Made by a program: the position numbers and the translations under genes | Assembly (NCBI RefSeq): GCF_017583065.1 | Contig: NZ_JAGEVL010000001.1 | Coordinates: forward strand, 62,001 to 126,000 | Length of the DNA: 64,000 nt | Direction of reading: 5' to 3' | DNA from: Staphylococcus shinii | GTDB taxonomy: Bacteria; Bacillota; Bacilli; Staphylococcales; Staphylococcaceae | Shown here: positions 7,811 through 19,966 of the stretch, piece after piece | Numbering within the stretch: position 1 is the first letter of the stretch | Layout of the letters: each line of letters opens with the position of its first letter | Notes under the pieces: model-generated | The model's input: the letters and a program-made list of their open reading frames with translations, nothing else | What the model was told of the DNA's origin: nothing | The model's database searches: none

Positions 7811-8992
7811 ATGCAATTAGACAGTATAGACAAAGCTTTAACAGCTTTAAAAAATGGTGATAGCATTATCGTTGTAGATGATGAAAATAGAGAAAATGAA
7901 GGTGACTTAGTAGCTGTGACGGAATGGATGCATAATGATACTGTTAACTTCATGGCCACATATGGTAGAGGCTTGATTTGTGCACCAATCAGTAGTGTTA
8001 TAGCTAAAAAATTAAATTTAAACCCAATGGTTAGCGATAATTCTGACGTTTATGGTACACAATTCACAGTTAGCGTTGATCACATTGACACAACTACAGG
8101 TATAAGCGCTGAAGAGAGAACATTGACAGCTAAAGCTTTAATAGATGATCAAGCAAATGAGAATGATTTTAATAAGCCAGGTCATTTATTTCCATTAATA
8201 GCACAAGATAATGGCGTGTTGGCAAGACGTGGACATACTGAAGCATCAGTTGATTTAGCTAAATTAACAGGTGCTAAACCTGCCGCATTGATTTGTGAAA
8301 TAATGAATGATGATGGCACTATGGCAAAAGGTGAATCATTAGAAAAGTTCAAAGAAACTCATGGTCTTGTTATGATCTCAATAGAAGATTTAGAAAAATA
8401 TCGTAAGTCTGCTATTTCGAAATTAGAAGCAAAAGCAAAAGTGAAGTTGCCAACGGATTATGGCATATTTGATATGTATGGTTTTACAACGTCTGATAGT
8501 GATGAAGAAATAGTGGCTATTGTAAATGGAGATATTAAAAAGACTGAAAATGTACGTATACATTCAGCTTGTTTAACAGGAGATATATTTCATAGCCAAA
8601 GATGTGATTGTGGTGAGCAACTAGAAGCGTCGATGAAATATATTAAGGAACACGGCGGAATTATTTTATATTTACCTCAAGAAGGTAGAGGGATTGGTTT
8701 AATTAATAAATTAAGAGCATATGAACTGATTGAGCAAGGCTATGATACTGTAACAGCAAATATCGCTTTAGGTTTTGAAGAAGATTTAAGAGAGTATCAA
8801 AGTGCTGCCCAAATATTAAAATATTTTGGCGTTGAAAGTGTTAATTTATTGAGTAATAATCCTAAAAAATTTGAAAGCTTAGAGAACTATGGCATTAATA
8901 TTACTAAACGTGTTGAACTTGTCGTACCAACTAATAAATATAACCAAGATTATATGGATACAAAAAAAGAAAAAATGGGTCACTTAATATAA
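7811..8992 (+). CDS. ribBA: DHBP synthase / GTP cyclohydrolase II fusion
   Basis: 393 aa. The N-terminal half is 3,4-dihydroxy-2-butanone-4-phosphate synthase ('[14 protein letters not shown]' metal/acid loop). The C-terminal half is GTP cyclohydrolase II with the zinc triad in '[14 protein letters not shown]' and the loop 'PQEGRGIGL'. It supplies both precursors of riboflavin from ribulose-5-phosphate and GTP. The ATG at 7811 has GGAGGGG upstream; an earlier in-frame TTG at 7790 overlaps ribE and lacks a site. Confidence 0.96.
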   Translation: MQLDSIDKALTALKNGDSIIVVDDENRENEGDLVAVTEWMHNDTVNFMATYGRGLICAPISSVIAKKLNLNPMVSDNSDVYGTQFTVSVDHIDTTTGISAEERTLTAKALIDDQANENDFNKPGHLFPLIAQDNGVLARRGHTEASVDLAKLTGAKPAALICEIMNDDGTMAKGESLEKFKETHGLVMISIEDLEKYRKSAISKLEAKAKVKLPTDYGIFDMYGFTTSDSDEEIVAIVNGDIKKTENVRIHSACLTGDIFHSQRCDCGEQLEASMKYIKEHGGIILYLPQEGRGIGLINKLRAYELIEQGYDTVTANIALGFEEDLREYQSAAQILKYFGVESVNLLSNNPKKFESLENYGINITKRVELVVPTNKYNQDYMDTKKEKMGHLI

Positions 8993-9005
8993 GGAGGAAA
9001 TTAAA

Positions 9006-9464
9006 ATGAATTTTGAAGGTAAACTAATAGGTTCGGATTTAAAAGTTGCGATAGTTGTAAGTAGGTTTAATGATTTTATAACAAATCGTTTATTAGACGG
9101 AGCGAAAGATACTTTGATTAGACATGAAGTACCAGAAGAAAATATTGATGTTGCCTATGTACCTGGCGCATTTGAGATTCCATTAGTGGCTAAAAAATTA
9201 GCAGAAAAAAGTGATTATGATGCTGTTATCACATTAGGTTGTGTAATTAGAGGTTCGACTTCACATTACGATTATGTCTGTAACGAAGTAGCAAAAGGTA
9301 TTTCTAAAGCAAATGATGTAACTGATACGCCAGTGATTTTTGGAATTTTAACAACTGAAAATATCGAACAAGCTGTTGAACGTGCTGGTACTAAAGCAGG
9401 GAACAAGGGTTCAGAAGCGGCTGTTAGTGCCATTGAAATGGCAAATTTATTAAGAGAAATATAA
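9006..9464 (+). CDS. ribH: 6,7-dimethyl-8-ribityllumazine synthase
   Basis: 152 aa, the usual length for the icosahedral lumazine synthase beta subunit. Recognisable blocks are '[17 protein letters not shown]', 'VPGAFEIP', '[15 protein letters not shown]' and '[12 protein letters not shown]'. It condenses the RibD product with the butanone phosphate from RibBA. AAGGAGG lies 8 nt upstream and the gene follows ribBA by 13 nt as the last gene of the operon. Confidence 0.97.
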   Translation: MNFEGKLIGSDLKVAIVVSRFNDFITNRLLDGAKDTLIRHEVPEENIDVAYVPGAFEIPLVAKKLAEKSDYDAVITLGCVIRGSTSHYDYVCNEVAKGISKANDVTDTPVIFGILTTENIEQAVERAGTKAGNKGSEAAVSAIEMANLLREI

Positions 9465-9608
9465 AAATCCTCAAGCATTTGAATTAGGATTGTGGTTAAG
9501 AGTTATAAATTTATATGCTTGAAAAGTATAATATATGAACAGTACATGATGACTAGAAAACTAAATTACTTGTATTAAGCTATTTAGAAATCTAGCCAAC
9601 AATGGTAA

Positions 9609-9660
9609 AACGGGTATGTAATATCAATTTATTAAATTTGGTGTTGCATACCCGTTATTT
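9609..9660. terminator. Shared terminator between ribH and the proline dehydrogenase gene
   Basis: AACGGGTATG (9609-9618) and CATACCCGTT (9647-9656) form a 10-bp stem around a 28-nt AT-rich loop, between convergent genes. A further inverted pair TCAAGCAT (9472-9479) / ATGCTTGA (9513-9520) lies just after ribH. Confidence 0.65.
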
Positions 9661-9663
9661 ATT

Positions 9664-10665
9664 TTATTTCTTAAAAATACGGTATAAAAATGTAGTTGCT
9701 AGTCCGAATGATGCTACAGCGCCACTAATTACACCGGCTTTTTTAAGAATATCGGGTTTCATAACTTCTTTAAACATTAAGTTTAAATTTTGTGGTCTCT
9801 CTGCTAGCCTACGCATAAAGTAACTAAACCAATCATTACCGTATGGTACATAAATACAGAAGTTATTACCTTCTCCAGCTATTTTTTCTGCTAAATCTGT
9901 ACGGAACCCGTACAACATTTGAAATTCATATTGGCTTTTTTCAATATTATTATCTTTAATAAATTGTTTCATATGTTTGATGATTTCATCATCATGTGTA
10001 GCAATTGAAGTTACATTTTTTGAATTTAAAAGCCTTTTCTCCATCAAACGAATATAGTTTTTATCTATTTCTTCTTTTGTTTGATACGCTATAGTATCGC
10101 TTTCTTTATAGGCACCTTTTACCATGCGTAGTCTTAATTCTGGATATTTATCAATAAGTGCATCAGCCTTATATAAATATGCTTGAATTACAGTGCCCAC
10201 ATTTTTAAATTCACCTTTTAAGCGATCTAAAACTTGGGTGATATCGAATAGACTATCATACTTTTCAGTATCTATATTAATATGCATATTATCAAATTGG
10301 TTTGCCTTCAATAATATTTCACGTAAATTGCGATAAGCAAGATCTATATCAAATTCTGAACCTAGCTGACTCAGTTTAATAGACATGTGACCATCTAAGT
10401 TATGATTGTAAATTGCATACATCACTTCTATGATTTGGTCTTTTGCTTGGATTGCTTCACCTTCAGTTAGAACAAACTCTCCAAGGCAATCAACTGTAAC
10501 AGTAATTCCCTTGTTATTTAAACGTTCAATTGTGTCCACCAAGGCAGTAATAGTATTACCCGCAACTACTTTATTTGCCCCGAGCATTGGCCCGATTTCC
10601 TTGGCAGTCTTATTCAAAAGCGGATTATTTGATAATCCGATAAAAAAATTCTTCACAATTGGCAT
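9664..10665 (-). CDS. putA: Proline dehydrogenase
   Basis: 333-aa monofunctional proline dehydrogenase (FAD-dependent TIM barrel), which oxidises proline to pyrroline-5-carboxylate. Typical blocks are 'TVDCLGEF', 'SIKLSQLG', 'MHINIDTEKYDS', 'VIQAYLYKAD', 'RLRMVKGAYKE', 'SIATHDDEII', 'FQMLYGFR' and the C-terminal 'YVPYGNDWFSYFMRRLAERP'. The last 22 residues form a hydrophobic segment ending in basic residues, possibly a membrane tail. TAGGAGG precedes the ATG. Confidence 0.93.
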   Translation of the reverse strand: MPIVKNFFIGLSNNPLLNKTAKEIGPMLGANKVVAGNTITALVDTIERLNNKGITVTVDCLGEFVLTEGEAIQAKDQIIEVMYAIYNHNLDGHMSIKLSQLGSEFDIDLAYRNLREILLKANQFDNMHINIDTEKYDSLFDITQVLDRLKGEFKNVGTVIQAYLYKADALIDKYPELRLRMVKGAYKESDTIAYQTKEEIDKNYIRLMEKRLLNSKNVTSIATHDDEIIKHMKQFIKDNNIEKSQYEFQMLYGFRTDLAEKIAGEGNNFCIYVPYGNDWFSYFMRRLAERPQNLNLMFKEVMKPDILKKAGVISGAVASFGLATTFLYRIFKK

Positions 10666-10932
10666 ATTAATTCCTCCTATTCCGCTTATAGCTATGTTTC
10701 ATTAATAGTGTAGCATGAATCAAATAGTAATGAAATCGTTTACAATAAAATATATTACACTTTATATTATTAAATGTACTCATAAGTTGCATATTGAAGA
10801 GAATTATAAATTTTATTGTAGGAAATAAACTAATTTTTAGAGTTGTATTGTTATGTTTAAAATGGAAAAACTACATCATATTTTGATACAATATAGTTAA
10901 TGAATTTAAAAGTAGAAGGGGAAGTATGGATA

Positions 10933-11757
10933 ATGTGGAAATGGGAAACCGAAAATGAAGCCAAAGGTGTTGTGGTAATTGCACATAACATGCTTGAACA
11001 TACAGGCAGATACGCATATGTAATTACAATGCTTCGCCGTAATGGATATCATGTAATTATGGGAGATTTGCCAGGTCAAGGGCAAACTTCACGTTCAAAT
11101 AAAGGACAAATTGATAATTTTGATGTATATCATGAGCATATACTTGAATGGATTAGAATCGCAAATGAATATAAATTACCGACTTATGTCTTAGGTGTAG
11201 GATTAGGTGGTTTAATAGTTTTAAACTTACTTGAAAAAGTAGAAGTACCAATCGAAGGGTTAATGTTACTTTCGCCATTACTTGAGTTTAAAAAAAGTAA
11301 TAAAACTAGAAAAGATAAAATTATTTCTAATATAGGTAAACTAGCAAAAGATACTAGGTTTAAAGTTGGTATTACGGTTGAAGATTTAACCAGAAATTCA
11401 GAAGTAATCGATGAAACAAATAATGATCAACTTATGCTACAAAAAGTGACGTACCATTGGTATAAACAAATTATTGAGATAATGAAAGAAACGGTAAATC
11501 ACTTAAAAGATGTGAAATCATTGCCGTTACTTTTAATGTATGGCACAGAAGATAAAGTAGCTGATGTTGCGGCAATGGATTTAATAAAAGAAAAAATAAC
11601 TACAGAAGAATTATATTTCAAAGCATGGGATGGGTTATATCATGAAATACATAACGAACCTGAAAGAGATGAAGTGATGAGATATATTCTAGCTTTCTTG
11701 AATAATAGTTCTAGCAATAATGGTTTCATAGTCCATGATGAAAATGAAGTCTCATAA
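10933..11757 (+). CDS. Lysophospholipase-like alpha/beta hydrolase without the nucleophilic Ser
   Basis: 274 aa of the monoacylglycerol lipase/lysophospholipase family. It shows the oxyanion block HNMLEHTGRY (18-27), DLPGQGQTSR (45-54), the acid 'YGTEDKVAD' and the histidine 'GLYHEIHNEPERDE'. At the nucleophile elbow, where GxSxG is expected, the sequence reads GVGLGG (88-93), so Ser is replaced by Gly90. It may be a non-hydrolytic binding protein or use another mechanism. The start was set at ATG 10933 because the homologue I recall begins MWKWE; the ATG at 10900 would add 11 residues. Confidence 0.8.
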   Translation: MWKWETENEAKGVVVIAHNMLEHTGRYAYVITMLRRNGYHVIMGDLPGQGQTSRSNKGQIDNFDVYHEHILEWIRIANEYKLPTYVLGVGLGGLIVLNLLEKVEVPIEGLMLLSPLLEFKKSNKTRKDKIISNIGKLAKDTRFKVGITVEDLTRNSEVIDETNNDQLMLQKVTYHWYKQIIEIMKETVNHLKDVKSLPLLLMYGTEDKVADVAAMDLIKEKITTEELYFKAWDGLYHEIHNEPERDEVMRYILAFLNNSSSNNGFIVHDENEVS

Positions 11758-11806
11758 TAACCTGGAATTATAAATTTAAAATAATATTTGTTGCAAATGC
11801 ACATTT

Positions 11807-11845
11807 AAGAAGGAATCGTATCAACGCGTGCGGTTTCTTCTTTTT
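11807..11845 (+). terminator. Terminator after the alpha/beta hydrolase gene
   Basis: A 12-bp stem with two G-T pairs (aagaaggaatcg / cggtttcttctt) encloses a 12-nt loop and is followed by T residues. Confidence 0.7.
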
Positions 11846-11881
11846 AATTTTTCAACATAACAAGAAGAAAGGTATTTTATT

Positions 11882-12945
<1,064 letters not shown>

Positions 12946-13095
12946 TTCATAGTTTGAATTTAAACTGTATATAAGATTAATTTTATTAAAAATTCTAATA
13001 TTTATTCAGTGAAGATTTTATATCACAATGAATGATGGATTTTATGAATTAATTTTACATGTTTAAACTTTATTCTATGATTGGGGGATTATTAT

Positions 13096-13497
13096 ATGGG
13101 GAAGACATTTACTGATAAAGTTGATGGTGTATTGCAATTGGAATCGGTTTTAAAAGAAATTGACGATATTTTTGCCAAAGTACAAAAGCAATACAAAATG
13201 TCAAAAGAAGAAATATTGATTCTTCTTACACTTTGGAAAGAAGGTTCAATGACTTTAAAGGAAATGGATGATTTTGTTCATATTAAGTCTTATAAACGTA
13301 CAAGAACGTATAATGATTTAGTTGAAAAAACTTGGATCATTAAAGAAAGACCACAAAATGATGAACGTACAGTGATCATTCATTTCAACGAAGATTTAAA
13401 AGATCAACGGGAAAGTCTTTTAAACTTCTTTAAAGAAGAAATTGATGGCAAATCAACAAGTATTCAAAACAGTCTTAAATCTATCATTAATCTATAG
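13096..13497 (+). CDS. rot: SarA-family transcriptional regulator Rot
   Basis: 133-aa winged-helix regulator of the SarA family. The conserved core reads '[20 protein letters not shown]', '[20 protein letters not shown]', then '[15 protein letters not shown]', the DER wing typical of SarA proteins. Rot represses toxins and activates surface proteins in S. aureus. The ATG at 13096 gives the usual 133 aa and has GGGGGA upstream; a TTG at 13081 lacks a site. GGGGAA just after the start resembles the sequence contacted by UUCCC loops of RNAIII. Confidence 0.88.
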   Translation: MGKTFTDKVDGVLQLESVLKEIDDIFAKVQKQYKMSKEEILILLTLWKEGSMTLKEMDDFVHIKSYKRTRTYNDLVEKTWIIKERPQNDERTVIIHFNEDLKDQRESLLNFFKEEIDGKSTSIQNSLKSIINL

Positions 13498-13505
13498 GGA
13501 ATAGT

Positions 13506-13540
13506 AAAGCCACAGTGCATAGGCACTGTGGCTTTATTTT
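13506..13540. terminator. Terminator after rot
   Basis: Perfect 13-bp stem (aaagccacagtgc / gcactgtggcttt) with a 4-nt loop, followed by ATTTTAT. AAAG/CTTT ends let it act for the convergent mnmM gene too. Confidence 0.9.
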
Positions 13541-13596
13541 ATATAAAATAAATACTGTGATACATATATTATTTTGTATTTGCATATGTCTAGTTA

Positions 13597-15107
<1,511 letters not shown>

Positions 15108-15216
15108 ATAACATTTTCCTTTCTAAATTCATTCTAGTTAAAGATTTTAACATATTTTAGTGATATAGTGTTTAGAGTAAAATGAGAAATTTAATTTTAG
15201 AAGGGAGCTTAATGTT

Positions 15217-16386
15217 ATGAATATGCCTAAATCAGTATGGTGGTTAGTTATTGGTATGGCATTAAATATCACAGGCTCAAGTTTTTTATGGCCGTTAAAT
15301 ACAATTTATATGAATGAACAATTAGATAAAAGTTTGACTATGGCTGGGTTAGTGTTAATGATTAACTCTTTTGGAATGGTTATCGGTAATTTATTAGGTG
15401 GTAATTTATTTGATAAACTGGGTGGTTACCGGACAATTATGATTGGCACTGTCATTTGTCTGATGAGTACCACATTATTGAATTTCTTTCATGGTTGGCC
15501 ATGGTATGCAGTATGGTTAGTGGCATTGGGATTTGGTGGTGGTATGATAATACCAGCTATTTATGCATTGGCTGGTGCCGTATGGCCTAATGGTGGCCGA
15601 CAAACATTTAACGCAATTTATTTAGCTCAAAACTTAGGTGTGGCTATTGGTGCAGCTTCAGGTGGGTTTGTTGCAGAATTAAGTTTTAATTATATATTTA
15701 TTGCCAATTTATTGATGTATATCACTTTTGCAATTGTTGCAGTTACCCAATTTAATATTAAACTAGATGTGAAAGTAAAATCGAATGATACGATGAGTTT
15801 GTTATCTAGGGAATACCGACCACAATTTATAGCACTATCGTTGCTGTGTGTCATGTTTAGTATTTGTTGGATAGCATATATTCAATGGGAAAGCACCATT
15901 GCTTCATTCACACAAGAAATAAATGTTTCTATGAGTCAATACAGTTTATTATGGACAGTAAATGGTATTATGATTTTAGTGGCTCAACCATTGATTTTAC
16001 CGGTGATTAGATTGTTAAAAGGTAATTTAAAATATCAAATGCTTGTAGGTATAATTATATTTATACTGTCATTCTTTGTTACAAGCTTTGCTGAACAATT
16101 TTCTGTATTCATGGTCGGTATGATTATACTTACATTGGGTGAAATGTTTGTATGGCCAGCGGTACCGACTATCGCTAACCAACTTGCGCCTAATGGTAAA
16201 GAGGGGTCATTCCAAGGTTATGTTAATTCAGCTGCTACGGTAGGGAAAGCCTTTGGCCCATTAATCGGCGGTGTAGTGGTTGATACATTTAATATGCAGG
16301 CTATGTTTTTAAGTATGATTTTCTTACTAGTGATAGCACTAATATTTTTAATGATTTATGATAGAAAATTATCAAAAGAAATTTAA
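15217..16386 (+). CDS. yttB: MFS transporter (YttB type)
   Basis: 389-aa integral membrane protein with about 12 hydrophobic segments. Motif A reads 'GNLLGGNLFDKLGGYRT' in the loop between helices 2 and 3. The second half ends with 'GYVNSAATVGKAFGPLIGG', a motif-C-like stretch. The substrate cannot be told from sequence; drug or sugar efflux is typical. The position between ytqA and leuS is the yttB place in Bacillus. AGGGAGC precedes the ATG. Confidence 0.8.
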   Translation: MNMPKSVWWLVIGMALNITGSSFLWPLNTIYMNEQLDKSLTMAGLVLMINSFGMVIGNLLGGNLFDKLGGYRTIMIGTVICLMSTTLLNFFHGWPWYAVWLVALGFGGGMIIPAIYALAGAVWPNGGRQTFNAIYLAQNLGVAIGAASGGFVAELSFNYIFIANLLMYITFAIVAVTQFNIKLDVKVKSNDTMSLLSREYRPQFIALSLLCVMFSICWIAYIQWESTIASFTQEINVSMSQYSLLWTVNGIMILVAQPLILPVIRLLKGNLKYQMLVGIIIFILSFFVTSFAEQFSVFMVGMIILTLGEMFVWPAVPTIANQLAPNGKEGSFQGYVNSAATVGKAFGPLIGGVVVDTFNMQAMFLSMIFLLVIALIFLMIYDRKLSKEI

Positions 16387-16458
16387 TAGTTAATATAACG
16401 AAATAAACTTTAGTTAGTAGTTAAAGTGATATTTTAAATAAAAATAATTATAATTAGC

Positions 16459-16490
16459 GTCCGAGGCATAAATAAATGTCTCGGACTTTG
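16459..16490 (+). terminator. Terminator after the MFS gene (GTCCGAGGCAT family)
   Basis: GTCCGAGGCAT (16459-16469) pairs with ATGTCTCGGAC (16476-16486), one G-T pair, then TTT. A related GTCCGAGGCATAAT copy with a decayed second arm follows the YtxH gene at 40521. Confidence 0.75.
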
Positions 16491-16535
16491 TGTGTTTAAT
16501 TAATATTATAAACATGACACTTGAGTTAGGCCCAT

Positions 16536-16569
16536 GTGTAAGAATCACTAACTCAATAAATTGAGAAGT
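16536..16569. repeat. Palindromic intergenic repeat, copy 1
   Basis: Contains CACTAACTCAATAAATTGAG with AAGAAT before it and AAGT after. A near-identical inverted copy lies at 42091-42125 after aroA. The core is itself an imperfect palindrome. Confidence 0.7.
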
Positions 16570-16603
16570 AATTCTTTAGAGAAGTGATTCTTTAGTTTTA
16601 CCC

Positions 16604-16632
16604 TTGAAATAAAAGTCTTTTTCAAATATGAT
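16604..16632 (+). promoter_or_regulatory. leuS promoter
   Basis: TTGAAA (16604-16609), 17-bp spacer, TATGAT (16627-16632), directly ahead of the T-box leader; transcription would begin near 16639. Confidence 0.75.
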
Positions 16633-16638
16633 TAATAA

Positions 16639-16855
16639 TGTATATGGAGTAGTAGCTTCAAGGTTTATCTACAGAGAGCTAGGGTTGGTGGAACTTAGCG
16701 TTAAACTAAAAGTGAACTTACCAGGACTTATAGATAAATGATGACATCTCTTACTATTTTATTAAAATGAGTGCACAGATAATGTGAAGTTGGGTGGTAC
16801 CGCGGTGAAAATCGTCCCTATGTAATTCAATAATAGTTTGAGGTGTCTTTTTATT
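16639..16855 (+). ncRNA. T-box riboswitch of leuS
   Basis: Leader with the stem-I signature 'agagagctagggttggtg', a specifier context 'gtgaaCTTacc' placing a Leu codon CTT at 16717-16719, and the antiterminator T-box GGGTGGTACCGCGG at 16792-16805. Uncharged tRNA-Leu should promote read-through. A T-run occurs at 16847-16851, but the competing terminator helix is not obvious by eye. Confidence 0.9.
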
Positions 16856-16872
16856 AATTAGGAGGAGAAGTA

Positions 16873-19287
16873 GTGAATTACAATCATAATGAAATCGAGA
16901 AAAAATGGCAGGATTACTGGGAAGAATACAAAACATTTAAAACAAGCGATAATTTAGGTCAAAAGAAATTTTACGCTTTAGATATGTTCCCTTATCCTTC
17001 TGGTGCGGGATTACATGTAGGGCATCCTGAAGGTTATACAGCCACAGACATAATATCTCGATACAAACGTATGCAAGGTTATAACGTCTTACATCCAATG
17101 GGATGGGATGCATTTGGTTTGCCTGCAGAACAATATGCTTTAGATACTGGTAATGATCCTCGAGAATTTACTAAAGAAAATATTCAAACTTTCAAACGCC
17201 AAATCAAAGAACTAGGTTTTAGTTATGATTGGGATAGAGAAGTAAATACAACTGATCCTGAATATTACAAATGGACACAATGGATTTTTATTCAACTTTA
17301 TAATAAAGGGTTAGCTTATGTAGATGAGGTGGCAGTAAATTGGTGTCCAGCATTAGGCACAGTTCTTTCAAATGAAGAAGTAGTAGATGGTGTGTCAGAA
17401 AGAGGCGGACATCCAGTCTATAGAAGACCTATGAAGCAATGGGTATTAAAAATCACTGAATATGCTGATAGATTATTAGAAGATTTAGATGACTTAGACT
17501 GGCCGGAATCATTAAAAGATATGCAACGTAATTGGATCGGTCGTTCTGAAGGTGCGTCGGTTACATTTGAAGTTGCTAACTTGGATGAACAAATTGAAGT
17601 GTTTACAACACGTGCAGATACAATTTATGGTGCATCTTTCTTAGTTTTAAGTCCGGAACATGAGCTTGTAAATAAAATTACAACTGAGGATAAACTTGAA
17701 GCTATAGAGACTTATCAAAAAGAAGCTGCTAAAAAATCTGACTTAGAGCGTACTGGTTTAGCCAAAGAAAAATCAGGTGTATTTACAGGTGCTTACGCAA
17801 TCAACCCATTGTCTGGAGAAGAAGTTCCTATTTGGATAGCTGACTATGTGTTATCTACTTATGGTACAGGTGCCGTAATGGCAGTCCCAAGTGGTGATCA
17901 ACGTGATTATGAGTTCGCAAAAGCCTTTAATTTACCAATAATTGAAGTTATAGAAGGCGGGGATATGACTCAAGAAGCCTATACTGGTGATGGTCCTCAT
18001 ATCAACTCTGGAGAATTGAATGGTCTATATAATGATGCCGCAATCGAAAAAGCAGTTGAACTATTAGAAAATAAAAATGCTGGTAGTAGAAAAGTAAATT
18101 ATAAGCTTAGAGACTGGTTGTTTAGTCGTCAAAGATACTGGGGTGAACCGATACCTGTCATTCATTGGGAAGATGGTTCAATGACAACTGTTCCAGAAGA
18201 TGAACTACCATTGTTGCTACCTGAAACAGATGAAATCAAACCATCAGGAACTGGAGAATCACCTCTTGCAAACATTGATGAATTTGTAAATGTTGTTGAT
18301 GAAGCTACAGGCATGAAAGGTCGTCGTGAAACGAATACAATGCCACAATGGGCTGGTAGCTGTTGGTATTACCTAAGATATATTGATCCAAATAATGATA
18401 AAATGCTTGCCGATCCAGAAAAATTAAAGCATTGGCTACCAGTAGATTTATATATTGGTGGAGTAGAGCACGCAGTACTTCATTTATTATATGCTAGATT
18501 CTGGCATAAAGTGTTATTTGATTTAGGTGTCGTACCTACGAAAGAGCCTTTCCAAAAATTATATAACCAAGGTATGATTTTAGGGGAAGGAAATGAAAAA
18601 ATGAGCAAATCCAAGGGTAATGTGATTAATCCCGATGATATTGTTCAATCACATGGTGCTGATACTTTACGCTTATACGAAATGTTCATGGGGCCACTTG
18701 ATGCAGCAATCGCATGGAGTGAAAATGGCTTAGATGGTTCAAGACGTTTCTTAGATAGAATTTGGCGTTTATTAGTTACTGAAAATGATTTAATATCTAG
18801 TAAAGTGGTAAATAATAATAGTAAAGCTTTAGATAAGAGTTATCATCAAACTGTTAAAAAAGTTACAGAGGATTATAATTCTTTAAACTTTAACACTGCG
18901 ATTAGTCAATTGATGGTATTTATCAATGATTGTTATAAAGCTGAGGAGATATATAAACCTTATATTGAAGGCTTTATTAAAATGTTGGCGCCAATTGCAC
19001 CACACATATCAGAAGAATTATGGGCTCGTTTAGGACATGAAGAAACAATTACTTATCAACCATGGCCGTCTTATGATGAATCATTATTAGTTGATGATGA
19101 AATTGAGATTGTGATTCAAGTTAATGGAAAAGTGCGCGCTAAGGTTAACATGCCTAAAGACATCTCTAAAGAAGAGATGGAAGAAGTCGCTTTAGGGAAT
19201 GAAAATGTTAAAGCTGAGATTACAGGTAAAGACATCAAGAAGATTATCGCAGTTCCTAAAAAGCTTGTTAATATTGTAGCTAAATAA
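16873..19287 (+). CDS. leuS: Leucyl-tRNA synthetase
   Basis: 804-aa class I synthetase, standard bacterial length. HVGH (residues 48-51) is the HIGH motif, KMSKS lies at 576-580, and the CP1 editing domain includes '[19 protein letters not shown]'. It charges tRNA-Leu in the cytoplasm. The start is GTG at 16873, 7 nt after an AGGAGGAG site. Expression is controlled by the upstream T-box. The next gene follows by 18 nt. Confidence 0.97.
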   Translation: MNYNHNEIEKKWQDYWEEYKTFKTSDNLGQKKFYALDMFPYPSGAGLHVGHPEGYTATDIISRYKRMQGYNVLHPMGWDAFGLPAEQYALDTGNDPREFTKENIQTFKRQIKELGFSYDWDREVNTTDPEYYKWTQWIFIQLYNKGLAYVDEVAVNWCPALGTVLSNEEVVDGVSERGGHPVYRRPMKQWVLKITEYADRLLEDLDDLDWPESLKDMQRNWIGRSEGASVTFEVANLDEQIEVFTTRADTIYGASFLVLSPEHELVNKITTEDKLEAIETYQKEAAKKSDLERTGLAKEKSGVFTGAYAINPLSGEEVPIWIADYVLSTYGTGAVMAVPSGDQRDYEFAKAFNLPIIEVIEGGDMTQEAYTGDGPHINSGELNGLYNDAAIEKAVELLENKNAGSRKVNYKLRDWLFSRQRYWGEPIPVIHWEDGSMTTVPEDELPLLLPETDEIKPSGTGESPLANIDEFVNVVDEATGMKGRRETNTMPQWAGSCWYYLRYIDPNNDKMLADPEKLKHWLPVDLYIGGVEHAVLHLLYARFWHKVLFDLGVVPTKEPFQKLYNQGMILGEGNEKMSKSKGNVINPDDIVQSHGADTLRLYEMFMGPLDAAIAWSENGLDGSRRFLDRIWRLLVTENDLISSKVVNNNSKALDKSYHQTVKKVTEDYNSLNFNTAISQLMVFINDCYKAEEIYKPYIEGFIKMLAPIAPHISEELWARLGHEETITYQPWPSYDESLLVDDEIEIVIQVNGKVRAKVNMPKDISKEEMEEVALGNENVKAEITGKDIKKIIAVPKKLVNIVAK

Positions 19288-19305
19288 TTAATAGGAGGAA
19301 TAACT

Positions 19306-19617
19306 ATGGAATCAATTACAGTTGATGAATTAAAAAGTGAAATTTTAAGCGCTGATCCCGTCAATATCATTGACGTTAGAACAAATGAAGAAACAGCGAC
19401 TGGGATTATCCCTGGTGCAAAAACAATTCCAATGAATGAAATACCAGAGAATCTTAACCAATTTAATGAAAATGATACTTATTATATTATCTGTAAAGTT
19501 GGTGGGAGAAGTGCGCAAGTTACTCAATACCTAGAACAAAACGGTATTAATGCAGTTAATGTTGAAGGTGGTATGGATGCTTGGGGAGACGAAGGTTTAG
19601 AACTGAAAAGTGTCTGA
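19306..19617 (+). CDS. Single-domain rhodanese-like protein
   Basis: 103-aa rhodanese domain. The active loop 'CKVGGRSAQ' has the catalytic Cys of the CxxGxRS type, with 'IIDVRTNEE' at the start and 'NVEGGMDAW' at the end. Such proteins move sulfane sulfur. It lies 18 nt after leuS with GGAGG upstream and probably shares its transcript. Its exact sulfur partner is unknown. Confidence 0.88.
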   Translation: MESITVDELKSEILSADPVNIIDVRTNEETATGIIPGAKTIPMNEIPENLNQFNENDTYYIICKVGGRSAQVTQYLEQNGINAVNVEGGMDAWGDEGLELKSV

Positions 19618-19692
19618 TTTCACTAGAAAATAAATAATCATACGCGTGTCATTATAGATAATGATATGAGTATTCTGAATTAATTTATAATG

Positions 19693-19745
19693 TACTTCAA
19701 AGTATTTACTTTATTAAAGTGTCTACTTTGAAGTGCTTTTTTTTA
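19693..19745 (+). terminator. Terminator of the leuS-rhodanese unit
   Basis: TACTTCAAAGTA is paired with TACTTTGAAGTG (one G-T) around an AT-rich loop that can fold again (actttattaaagt), then T8. The rest of 19746-19966 shows no gene or clear signal. Confidence 0.85.
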
Positions 19746-19966
19746 TGTTAAATTTTTGGTAGGATATTCAATTTTTAAATGGGTGCGCTTGAATACTTTA
19801 GAATTGTATGTAGATTGAGAGGCGATATAATAAGAAACAGCCCAACACATCAATATATGTAAATTGAGCTATTTAAGTATTTGTAAAAAATTATAGATTA
19901 TATAATTTGTGAAAGTTTAAAAATATTGTGTGATTACGAAAATAAATTTCTTTCTAAGATTTAAAT

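Noticed and set aside
7759..7959. Minus-strand open frames inside rib, sftA, fhs, nagE and htrA genes
   Set aside because: They are antisense shadows of strongly conserved coding sequences with no ribosome sites.
16754..16936. Minus-strand frame across the leuS T-box
   Set aside because: It overlaps a conserved RNA leader and the leuS start.
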